Both the position numbers and the translations under genes were made by a program. This document shows positions 51,205 through 59,686 of a stretch of DNA of 64,000 nt, one piece after another. Origin of the DNA: Planctomycetota bacterium (GTDB taxonomy: Bacteria; Planctomycetota; Planctomycetia; Pirellulales; Lacipirellulaceae). The notes below the pieces were generated by a model. The model searched no databases. It was not told where the DNA came from and saw only the letters and a list, made by a program, of their open reading frames with translations. Positions within the stretch are counted from its first letter, which is position 1, and each line of letters opens with the position of its first letter. Location: assembly GCA_029781135.1 (NCBI GenBank), contig JAKOXH010000035.1, positions 1 through 64,000 of the forward strand, in the 5' to 3' direction.

Positions 51205-52935
51205 CTATTGCTGCTGCGCCTGCATCTTCTGCTGTTGGGCAGCGGTGGCCGCTGTGCCGATCGCCTTCAGCACACCTTCTTCGGCCTCGACGTGATACTT
51301 CAGACCGTTCGGAATGATCTGGCCGACCGCCCGCACATGGTCGCGGCCTTGGGCCTGGCTCTTCAGGTAATCGGCAACCTTCTGCACGATTTCCTTCTGC
51401 TTGCCATCCTCCGCCTGGGCGGCGGCCACTTCCATGATCGGGCCGAGCGAAACCGCCAATTCAAACGGCGGCACCGATTTACCCGGGCTTGCCGCCGAGG
51501 CATCGATCGCCTTGTTCACGGCCTCGATGTTGTTCTTGCCCAGGGCGAAATAAGCGGCTTTGTCGGAAATGCCCACGGCCACATCGAGTTTGTCGCCAAA
51601 TAATTGGCGGGGGCCTTTTTCACCGTCCGGCACAGGCACGGTTAGGGTGTGAAACTTGACGCCCGCATGTTCGGCCGCATTCCATTGAATACCCGGGAAC
51701 TTGGGCGACTTCTTGGCCGCCTCTTCCAACTTCTTCAGCCCGCTTTCGATCTTCGCGGTATCCACGACATGCACACCGGCAATCGCGGTCAGTGAATCGC
51801 TGCTTAGCTGCACAGCGGCACCGCCATCCATTTCGCCGGTCTTGAGCGTCGCCTCGAGTGCGCCAAACCAATCTGCCACCGCTGCCTTGAGGGCCTCGCG
51901 TGCTTCGGCATCGTCGACTTTCTTCTCAATTTCGCCATTCACCTGCTGCAGGGCCGACTTCATGCTGGCCTCGAACTGCGCCATGTCCTCGGCCATCAAG
52001 CTCGGATCGCCCTTCGCAGCGAATGTGATCGTGGCGGCCGCATCGGGCTGGTAGAAACCAGCGAAATTGGTCGTCGGCGAGCTGTAAGCGGCCATCTGCT
52101 TGGCCATCTTGCTATCCGGCAGAAACACGTAGCTGAAATCGGCATATGTGCGTTGCTGCTGAGCATCCACGGCCCAACCAAACGTCAACGAATCCATCTC
52201 GTTGATCATCCGCGACATCTGGGCCATCTGGGCCTCAGTCATCTTCTGCCGTTCGGCATACTGCTCGTCGCTCTCATCGTCTTTCTTCTTCATCCCTTGC
52301 TGCACACCCGCTTGCATGGCCTGCAAAGCGAATTGGCGATACATCTCGGGAACGTTCTTGAGTGAGACGTGGGCCGTAATGTCGTAATCACCGACGATCT
52401 TCGTAAGCAACTGCTTGGGATCGGCCGGCAGCTTGGCCAGCGACGCGGGCGACATGGCTAAAAACGCCATGCCATTGTCCGTCTTCACGAAAATCGTCTT
52501 CTGATTGGGTAACTTGATTTCCTTCGTGCCGTTTTCGCCGTCTTTGATCTCGGAACCGAATGCTTTAGCCACTTCGAGCAGATCATTCGGCTTGACCACC
52601 GGCAGGCAGCCGACCGGCAGGAAGTTGGCGCCGTCGGTTTGCACAATGACGCCCCACGCTTGTTTCTTGTCCAGGGCGGTCGCGCCCTTGCCTTGGGTGA
52701 AGAACGCCAGACCACCTTCAACCATTTGCCCCAGTTCAGGCTTGCCGCCCAACGAGCCAATAAACGTGATATCGCTAATGAGCTTTTCGTACGGTGCGCC
52801 GGCAACCACGGCCACATTCTTGAGTTCACTCGCGGGTTCTGTTTGTGCGATCGCGGCCAACGGCTGATAGACCACCAGCCCGCAAACGGCCAGCATCGCG
52901 ACCCATAACAAGCGACGACAATGAACAGTTCTCAC
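51205..52935 (-). CDS. Large exported protein of unknown function
   Basis: A 576-residue protein with a signal peptide (about residues 1-30, ending AIAQT). The body consists of repeated alpha/beta units of about 100 residues (for example YDITAHVSLKNVPEMYRQFA and LDVAVGISDKAAYFALGKNN), with a Gln-rich C-terminus (AQQQKMQAQQQ). Proteins of this type are common and uncharacterised in planctomycetes. A perfect terminator hairpin follows the gene. No catalytic motif is seen. Confidence 0.8.
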   Translation of the reverse strand: MRTVHCRRLLWVAMLAVCGLVVYQPLAAIAQTEPASELKNVAVVAGAPYEKLISDITFIGSLGGKPELGQMVEGGLAFFTQGKGATALDKKQAWGVIVQTDGANFLPVGCLPVVKPNDLLEVAKAFGSEIKDGENGTKEIKLPNQKTIFVKTDNGMAFLAMSPASLAKLPADPKQLLTKIVGDYDITAHVSLKNVPEMYRQFALQAMQAGVQQGMKKKDDESDEQYAERQKMTEAQMAQMSRMINEMDSLTFGWAVDAQQQRTYADFSYVFLPDSKMAKQMAAYSSPTTNFAGFYQPDAAATITFAAKGDPSLMAEDMAQFEASMKSALQQVNGEIEKKVDDAEAREALKAAVADWFGALEATLKTGEMDGGAAVQLSSDSLTAIAGVHVVDTAKIESGLKKLEEAAKKSPKFPGIQWNAAEHAGVKFHTLTVPVPDGEKGPRQLFGDKLDVAVGISDKAAYFALGKNNIEAVNKAIDASAASPGKSVPPFELAVSLGPIMEVAAAQAEDGKQKEIVQKVADYLKSQAQGRDHVRAVGQIIPNGLKYHVEAEEGVLKAIGTAATAAQQQKMQAQQQ

Positions 52936-53277
52936 AAGATCCTCCCATTGAGGTTAAGTTGGTAAACGAGTCGGACAGGAATCGGGCAAGACCTTGGGCG
53001 GGGCAAATCACCGGACCCTCACCCAAACGGTTTGCCAAAAGGGGCAAGTTAGTATACCGGAGAAAGCCTACCCTGGCGTTCGTCAAAGCGACAATTTTCT
53101 TGGTTTCGCTGCCAGCAAAGCGGAAATTCCGGCAACTCTCGTCGTGATGCATTTCGCGGGGAATAATGTAGTCTTCTCGCTCCGCGAGAAGATATGCATC
53201 ACGCGGAGCGTGATCACCACCTTGAAAAACCGGGGGCGAAAACGGCGAAAGATCGGCAACAGGCAGCAAATTCACTG

Positions 53278-53502
53278 CTACCGTTCCCGGTAAACAATTC
53301 GACCTTTGGTCAGGTCGTAGGGCGAAAGCTCAACCCGCACGCGGTCACCCGGCACGATCCGGATGAAATTCTTGCGCATCCGGCCGGCGACGTGGGCCAT
53401 CACCACGTGTCCACCCTCGATTTCAACTCGGAAGCGCGTATTCGCAAGTGCCTGGGTAACGACACCCTCGACCTCCAGCGCTTCTTCCTTCTGATTTGCC
53501 AT
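53278..53502 (-). CDS. infA: Translation initiation factor IF-1
   Basis: A 74-residue OB-fold protein, with [33 protein letters not shown] and [18 protein letters not shown] matching IF-1, which occupies the A-site of the 30S subunit during initiation. It is complete and isolated from ribosomal protein genes. Confidence 0.96.
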   Translation of the reverse strand: MANQKEEALEVEGVVTQALANTRFRVEIEGGHVVMAHVAGRMRKNFIRIVPGDRVRVELSPYDLTKGRIVYRER

Positions 53503-53858
53503 AAAATTCTGCCTGGATATTGGTCTCGCAGCGTGGAGCCAGCATGGCGAGCAAAAAAAGCGGTCGCCGCGAGCACCCTCGCAATCCTATAATCCTAGCA
53601 TCGCCCCGGTAAGCGGGTCCAGCGTGATTGCGGACCGCGCGGGAACAACCGGGCCACTGCCGGCGGACGACTGCGCCGGTCGTAATGATTGTGCGGGCCG
53701 CATAAACCACCACTTTTTCGCCCATCTTGGCTGTTTTGGGCCGCCAACCGGACGAGAGGCCTCGGTGGATTTTTATGTTTGCGGTACAGTTAACTGTTAG
53801 ATATTCCGGCCGCGGCTACGGATACGAAATAGCCCCCAACTCAGCGGTTTAAGCCAGC
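53503..53858. other. Intergenic region upstream of the HlyD cluster
   Basis: 356 bases with no gene and no repeat family member. It must carry the promoters of both infA (minus) and the GAF-HlyD gene (plus), but no convincing boxes were found. Confidence 0.5.
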
Positions 53859-55958
53859 GTGAGCACCTCCGAATACTCCCAGGTTTCCAGCGGCGAACGT
53901 TCTGGCTCGGTCGATGCCGAGCAGGTCGAGCGCGCCAAGCGCGAGATCCAAGGGCTGGTTCAGGAAATTGCCGAGTTGTCGCGGAGCGAAATCGCGCCGG
54001 TCGATTTCTACAACGCGATGCTCAACAAGGTCGTCGCGGCCTTGGCGGCCCCGGGCGGCGCAGTCTGGGTGATCGGCGAAACAGGCGGCTTGCAGTTGGC
54101 CTATCAAATCAATCTGCAGCAGACCGGCCTCATCGAGAGCGAAGTGCGCCAGCAGCAGCATGGCCGTTTGCTACGACAAGTATTGCTGGGCAACGACGGC
54201 GCGCTCATTGCCCCCCACTCCGGTGCGGGCGAGGTCAGCGACAGTGACGAAGCGGCGGCGGCCAATCCCACGGAATTCCTGCTCGTGCTCGCCCCCATGC
54301 GAAACGATCAAGGGCCGCAAGGCGTGCTCGAAGTCTTTCAACGCCCGGGCGCACGCATCACCACGCAACGTGGCTATTTGCGGTTTCTGATTCAGGTGTG
54401 CGAGTTCGCCGGCGACTTTCTCAAAGCTGGTCGCCTGCGACACCTTTCCGAAAAGCAAACACTTTGGGAACAACTGGAAACATTCACCCGCAGTGCCCAC
54501 GAAAAGCTCGATGTCCGCCAAACCGCCTACACGGTCGCCAATGAAGGTCGGCGGCTGATCGGCTGTGATCGCGTCAGCGTGGCGATTCGCCGCGGTGGCA
54601 GTTGCCCGATCGAAGCGGTCAGCGGCCAAGATACGTTCGATAAACGCTCGAACGTCACCGTGATGCTGAGCAAGTTGGCCAACGCCGTCGTGAAGACCGG
54701 CGAGGACGTGTGGTTCACCGGCGATACCGCCGACCTTGCGCCACAAGTCGAAGATGCCTTGGACACTTACGTCGACGAGTCGCATACCAAGGCGATGGCG
54801 ATCTTGCCACTGACCGAGCCGCAGGATGCCGAAGCGAAGTTCGCCGAGGACGAAGAGCCTGAACCGCCGCGCGTGATCGGCGCGCTGATCGTCGAACAGA
54901 TGGCCGACAGCCGCACGCCAGATGGTTTCTTGCACCGCGTCGAGGTGGTGCGCACGCATAGTGCCACGGCCCTGACCAATGCCCTGGAATACGAGGGCCT
55001 GTTCTTGATGCCGGTGTGGCGGTTTTTGGGCAAGGGCACCAAACTGTTCCGCGGCCGCACGTTGCCCAAAACGCTGGCCGCTATTACGGCTGCCGTGGCT
55101 GCCATTGCGTTTCTATGTTTTTACCCAGCCGAATTGAAGCTCGAAGGCAGCGGCAAACTGCGGCCCAAGGAACGCAAAAACGTGTGGGCCGAAGTCGACG
55201 GCCTGGTGCAGCAGATCAACGTCGAACACGATCAAAAGGTCAACCAGGGCGACGTGCTCATCGTCGAGCGCAGCCCGGAATTGGAAAAAGAAATCGCCGC
55301 CAAGACGGGCGAGTTGAACAAAGACAATGCCGCGTTGCTTTCCATCGACCGCGAACATCTCAACGACAACCGGGAACTGACCGAAAACGAAATCAATCAG
55401 AAGGAACGGGAGAAGAACGAACTGATCCAGTCGATCAAGAGTCTGCGAGAACAACTCACGTTCCTCAAAGAAAAGAAGGACAAACTCGAAATTCGGAGCC
55501 CGATCAACGGCCGCGTCGTCACTTGGAACGTGCGCGAACAGCTTGGCAACCGCCCAGTCAAGCAAGGCGATAAGCTTCTGGAAGTTGCCGATCCCGAAAA
55601 GGATTGGGAACTGGAAGTATTGATGCCCGAAAAGCGGATGGGGCACATTGCCAAAGCGAAGGCGGCAGCCAATGGCGCGCTGCCGGTGACGTTCTTTCTG
55701 GCGACGAACCCGTCGCAAGAATTCCAAGGCACCGTGGTGGAAGACGAGCTCAGCGCCGAGGTCCGCGGCGAAGAAGGAAACACCGTGCTGGTGCGCGTGG
55801 CGTTCGATCAGCAGAAACTGCGCGACGCCGTGAAAGACCCGAAAATCGGCGCCAGTGCGACCGCGAAAATTCACTGCGGCAAACGGGCCATTGGCTTCGT
55901 CTGGTTCCACGACTTAGTCGACTTCATTCGGGCCAAAATTTTGTTCCGCATATTTTAG
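53859..55958 (+). CDS. GAF domain and HlyD-type membrane fusion protein
   Basis: 699 residues from the GTG at 53859; no clear ribosome site, so the start is uncertain. A GAF-like sensor region (about 200-375, with TAYTVANEGRRLIGCDRVSV) precedes one membrane helix (about 404-424). The periplasmic HlyD part follows: a lipoyl/biotinyl-like hairpin (KNVWAEVDGLVQQINV), a coiled coil (about 480-545) and a barrel domain. It could sense a cytoplasmic ligand and open an export channel. It is the first of three HlyD-type genes, so an export or surface-assembly complex is likely. Confidence 0.85.
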   Translation: MSTSEYSQVSSGERSGSVDAEQVERAKREIQGLVQEIAELSRSEIAPVDFYNAMLNKVVAALAAPGGAVWVIGETGGLQLAYQINLQQTGLIESEVRQQQHGRLLRQVLLGNDGALIAPHSGAGEVSDSDEAAAANPTEFLLVLAPMRNDQGPQGVLEVFQRPGARITTQRGYLRFLIQVCEFAGDFLKAGRLRHLSEKQTLWEQLETFTRSAHEKLDVRQTAYTVANEGRRLIGCDRVSVAIRRGGSCPIEAVSGQDTFDKRSNVTVMLSKLANAVVKTGEDVWFTGDTADLAPQVEDALDTYVDESHTKAMAILPLTEPQDAEAKFAEDEEPEPPRVIGALIVEQMADSRTPDGFLHRVEVVRTHSATALTNALEYEGLFLMPVWRFLGKGTKLFRGRTLPKTLAAITAAVAAIAFLCFYPAELKLEGSGKLRPKERKNVWAEVDGLVQQINVEHDQKVNQGDVLIVERSPELEKEIAAKTGELNKDNAALLSIDREHLNDNRELTENEINQKEREKNELIQSIKSLREQLTFLKEKKDKLEIRSPINGRVVTWNVREQLGNRPVKQGDKLLEVADPEKDWELEVLMPEKRMGHIAKAKAAANGALPVTFFLATNPSQEFQGTVVEDELSAEVRGEEGNTVLVRVAFDQQKLRDAVKDPKIGASATAKIHCGKRAIGFVWFHDLVDFIRAKILFRIF

Positions 55959-56138
55959 TTTATTCTTACAAGCCGGAAGCTACAGAGCACGGAAACAAAA
56001 CGTGAAATGACCAATGACCAAGTACCAATGACCAATGTCCGGGCAACCACTTGGTCATTGGGATTTGGTCATTGGGATTTCATTCCGTGTCTTTTGTGGC
56101 GAAAAACTTTCGGGATACTTGAATTTGGGAAACTCCAA
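55959..56138. repeat. ACCAATGACCAAGTACCAATG word pair
   Basis: TGACCAATGACCAAGTACCAATGACCAATG (56007-56036) is followed by its reversed counterpart CTTGGTCATTGGGATTTGGTCATTGG (56051-56076), a hairpin upstream of the second HlyD gene. Confidence 0.85.
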
Positions 56139-57071
56139 ATGAATCGCCTGCTATTCACTTTCGCGTTGCTCAACGGTGGGATCGCCGCTTCGCTCGCCTT
56201 TGGCCAAAATCCCACGCCCGTAAGTAACCCTCAAGTCGCGGGCCTCGTTAAGGTGGCCGACGAAATCAAACTGCCCGCCAAGGAGCCCGGTGTACTCGTG
56301 CAATTGGCCGTCCGCGAAGGGAACCTGGTGCGCGCGGGCCAGGTCATCGGCAAGATCGATGACAGTGAACCCGTCATGCAGAAGGAAGCGGCACAAGCCG
56401 CCTACAACGCGGCTTATAAACGCTGGACGGATGATGTCGAAATCCGGTTTGCCAAAAAGGCAGCTGATGTTGCCAAAGCGGACTATGAACAAATGGTGGA
56501 AAGTAATCGCCTTGCCACCAAAGCGATCGCCGACGTGGAAGTGCGCGGCAAGAAGTTGGATTGGGATAAATCGGTGTTGGGCATTGAGAAGAATATTCAC
56601 GATCAAGAGCTCGCGAAGTTCGAAGCGTATACGAAACAGGCGGAGCTCAAAGCCGCTGAATTGAAAATCCAGCGGCGCGTTGTGACGGCGCCGTTTGACG
56701 GCGTTGTCGAAGAAATCAAACGCCATCAAGAAGAATGGGTCCAGCCGGGCGATACGATTTTGACGCTCCTCAAAATGGATACGCTGTACGTGGAAGGGGC
56801 GGTCGAGCAGAGCAAGTACGATCAGCACGAGATTCAAAATTGTGCGGTGACTGTCGATGTGGAAATGGCCCGCGGCCGCAAAGCTCAGTTCAAAGGGCGG
56901 ATCATCAAGGTGAGTTCGATCGTGCGTTCCGATGGCCAATACAACGTGCGGGCGGAGATCGCCAACCAACAGGAAAACGGCAACTGGCTCCTTCGCGACG
57001 GCCTGCCCGCCAGTATGACAATCCATCTCGGCACCGGCGGTCCGGCGCCGGCGGTAAGCCGAGCTAGGTGA
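56139..57071 (+). CDS. HlyD-type periplasmic adaptor protein
   Basis: 310 residues from the ATG at 56139, chosen because it starts a signal peptide (FALLNGGIAASLAFG); upstream frames read repeat DNA. It has the lipoyl/biotinyl hairpin halves (VRAGQVIGKIDDSE and QRRVVTAPFDGVVEEIK) flanking a coiled coil, then a barrel (RGRKAQFKGRIIKVSSIV). Such proteins link inner-membrane pumps or proteases to outer partners. It lies between the GAF-HlyD and M50-HlyD genes. Confidence 0.88.
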   Translation: MNRLLFTFALLNGGIAASLAFGQNPTPVSNPQVAGLVKVADEIKLPAKEPGVLVQLAVREGNLVRAGQVIGKIDDSEPVMQKEAAQAAYNAAYKRWTDDVEIRFAKKAADVAKADYEQMVESNRLATKAIADVEVRGKKLDWDKSVLGIEKNIHDQELAKFEAYTKQAELKAAELKIQRRVVTAPFDGVVEEIKRHQEEWVQPGDTILTLLKMDTLYVEGAVEQSKYDQHEIQNCAVTVDVEMARGRKAQFKGRIIKVSSIVRSDGQYNVRAEIANQQENGNWLLRDGLPASMTIHLGTGGPAPAVSRAR

Positions 57072-57077
57072 GCAAAA

Positions 57078-57171
57078 GACAAGGAGACAAGGAGACAGGG
57101 AGACAAGGAGACAATGAGATTTGTTGGAACATTCGTCTCCTTGTCTCCCCCTCTCCTTGTCTCCTTGTCTT
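57078..57171. repeat. GACAAGGA repeat with reversed copy (third locus)
   Basis: GACAAGGAGACAAGGAGACA (57078-57097) and its reversed TCTCCTTGTCTCCTTGTC arm (57150-57167) across a short spacer, before the M50 gene. Confidence 0.92.
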
Positions 57172-57216
57172 TTTTCCGCTCGCAAGTTTTGAACCCTGAA
57201 GACCGACTCCCCACCC

Positions 57217-59463
57217 ATGGCCACTCTTGCCGATAGCCTTGTCTCCAGTGCCTCGCGGAAGCTGCCGATCCGCAAGCGGCCCGACTTGCAGGCGCGGCAA
57301 CAGCGCTATCAAGGTCGCATCTACTGGGTGGTGAAGGACCCGGTGGGTCTTCAGTACTACCGCTTCGAAGAGGAGGAATTCGCCATCCTGCAAATGCTCG
57401 ACGGCGAATCGAGCCTCGAGGAAATCGCCGATCGCTTCGAACGCGACTTCCCGCCGCAGACCATTCGCACCGAGGAATTACAGCAGTTCATCGGCATGCT
57501 CCACCGCAGTGGCCTGGTGATTACCGACGCCCCCGGCCAAGGCCAACAGTTGGCGAAACGCCGCGACGAACGGGTGAAGCAAGAACGGCTGGCAACAATC
57601 GCCAACATTCTTTCCGTCCGCTTCAAGGGCGTCGATCCCGAGCGATTCTTCAACTTCATCTATCCGTATATTCGCTGGTTCTTTTCCGTGCGAGCGATGC
57701 TCGTCTGCCTGGCAATTGGCCTCGCGGCGCTGACGCTGGTCATCGTGCAGTTCGACGTATTTCACTCGCGCCTGCCCGATTTTCATAGCTTCTTCCGCGC
57801 CCAAAATTGGCTTTTTCTCGCGCTCACATTGTGCGTCACGAAGATTTTGCATGAGTTCGGTCACGGATTATCGTGCAAACATTTCGGCGGCGAGTGCCAT
57901 GAAATCGGCATCATGATGCTCGTGCTCACGCCCTGCTTATACTGCAATGTGTCTGACTCCTGGATGCTGCCTAATCGTTGGCATCGGGCCGCGATTGGCG
58001 CAGCCGGCATGTATGTGGAACTGGTGCTCGCCTCCATCTGCACGTTTATTTGGTGGTTCGCGTCGCCCACGAGCCCGATCAGTTATATTTGTTTGAACGT
58101 CATGTTCATCAGTTCGGTGAGCACGGTGATGTTCAACGCCAATCCGCTCCTGCGGTATGATGGTTACTACATCCTGAGCGATATCCTCGAAATTCCCAAC
58201 TTGCGGCAAAAGGCCAGTACGATTCTCAATCGCAAACTGGGCGCCTGGTGCCTGGGCCTCGAAGAGCCGGAAGACCCGTTCTTACCGCAACGCCGCCAGT
58301 GGCTGTTCGCCACGTACACCGTGGCCTCGGCCATTTACCGCTGGGTCGTCACGTTTTCGATTTTGTACTTCTTGAACCGCGTGTTCGAACCATATGGTCT
58401 GAAAGTGCTCGGCCAGGCCATCGCGTTGGGATCGATTTATGGCCTCTTGATCCAACCGCTGTGGAACGTCTACAAATTCTTCAAAGTGCCGGGGAGACTG
58501 GGAAAAGTGAAAAGCTTGCGCGTCTATGGGACGCTGGCCGTTCTTTTCGGGGCGATCATCGGCATCGGATTCATCCCCCTGCCAGCGCACATTTATTGCC
58601 CGCTCGAAGTTCAGGCCCGTTATGCCGAATGGGTGTATGTGAAGACCGATGGCACGCTCGAGGAAGTCAAGGTGCAACCTGGAGATCACGTCGAGGCTGG
58701 CCAATTATTGGCCCAGTTGCGCAGCATCGACGTCGACCTGGCGATTGCCGAACTCACCGGCCAGCGCAACGTGCTGCAAACGAAACTCGACGGCTTGCGC
58801 CGGGTGAGCCTGAAAGACGAACGTGCCGCGGCACAAATCGAGCCGATCACGAAGGCCCTGGTGGGTACCGAAAAACAGTTATCCGAGCGCGAGAAAGACC
58901 GTAGTCTCCTGCGGCTTGTCGCGCCGCGGGCTGGAACCGTGCTGCCGCCACCGATGGTCGAGCAGCACGGCGATGGCGCCGCCCACCTGGCTACCTGGTC
59001 GGGCTCGCCGTTTGAGCACGAGAATAGTGGCGCGCGATTGCTGGCCGGCACGAAATTCTGCCAGGTCGGCGATCCCACGCTGATGGAAGCGCGCCTGGCC
59101 ATCGACCAGAACGATATCGAATTCGTCGTGCCGAATCAAAAAGTTGAAATCATGTTGAATCAGACTTCCGATTATGTGTACGCCAATTGCTTCATTGAGC
59201 GCGTGTCGACGGAGGATCGGAAGGATAGCCCGACACATCTTTCCAGCCTGCACGGTGGTTCGCTGCCGACGAAGATGGACCCGAGCGGCGTGGCCCGGCC
59301 TTTAAGCCCCATCTTCGAGGCCATCGTGCCACTGCCAGAACATGATCCGCACCACCTGCTCCGCGTGGGATTGGTCGGCCGTGCAAAAATCGCGACTCGA
59401 CCGCGAACGCTCTGGGAACGACTCTATCGGTACGCGGCTCACACGTTTAATTTTGAATTGTAA
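57217..59463 (+). CDS. M50-type zinc metalloprotease fused to a HlyD-type domain
   Basis: 748 residues. An N-terminal PqqD/RPE-like segment (about 38-110, with QYYRFEEEEFAILQMLDGE) precedes the M50 domain: zinc site HEFGH (212-216) and NPLLRYDG with the second-site Asp315 between membrane helices. After a further helix region comes a HlyD half with the WVYVKTDGTLEEVKV lipoyl hairpin and a barrel. Peptide-zinc-metalloprotease families of this type act in secretion or bacteriocin-like maturation. Together with the two HlyD proteins encoded upstream it suggests a three-part envelope export complex. Confidence 0.9.
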   Translation: MATLADSLVSSASRKLPIRKRPDLQARQQRYQGRIYWVVKDPVGLQYYRFEEEEFAILQMLDGESSLEEIADRFERDFPPQTIRTEELQQFIGMLHRSGLVITDAPGQGQQLAKRRDERVKQERLATIANILSVRFKGVDPERFFNFIYPYIRWFFSVRAMLVCLAIGLAALTLVIVQFDVFHSRLPDFHSFFRAQNWLFLALTLCVTKILHEFGHGLSCKHFGGECHEIGIMMLVLTPCLYCNVSDSWMLPNRWHRAAIGAAGMYVELVLASICTFIWWFASPTSPISYICLNVMFISSVSTVMFNANPLLRYDGYYILSDILEIPNLRQKASTILNRKLGAWCLGLEEPEDPFLPQRRQWLFATYTVASAIYRWVVTFSILYFLNRVFEPYGLKVLGQAIALGSIYGLLIQPLWNVYKFFKVPGRLGKVKSLRVYGTLAVLFGAIIGIGFIPLPAHIYCPLEVQARYAEWVYVKTDGTLEEVKVQPGDHVEAGQLLAQLRSIDVDLAIAELTGQRNVLQTKLDGLRRVSLKDERAAAQIEPITKALVGTEKQLSEREKDRSLLRLVAPRAGTVLPPPMVEQHGDGAAHLATWSGSPFEHENSGARLLAGTKFCQVGDPTLMEARLAIDQNDIEFVVPNQKVEIMLNQTSDYVYANCFIERVSTEDRKDSPTHLSSLHGGSLPTKMDPSGVARPLSPIFEAIVPLPEHDPHHLLRVGLVGRAKIATRPRTLWERLYRYAAHTFNFEL

Positions 59464-59494
59464 CAATTGAATGTGACTCGGATTGCAGCCCACC

Positions 59495-59592
59495 GGGTGC
59501 CATGCTCTCGCGAAACAGAGACATGCCCACTCTCGCGATGGAGCGTAAGTGTTTCGCGTGAGCATGCTGGCGCGAGCGAGGGCATGCCACCC
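59495..59592. repeat. Family-A variant palindrome (copy 2 of the CTCTCGCG type)
   Basis: GTGCCATGCTCTCGCGAAAC (59496-59515) ... GCGAGGGCATGCCACCC, nearly identical to 38230-38329. Confidence 0.92.
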
Positions 59593-59686
59593 GCCTGAAA
59601 AAAAACAGCGATCCCAGCATTGCTAGCACTCGATCTTCCCATGCTCGCTCTAGGCCCACGGCGACAATCCGCCTAAAATCCGCCGC

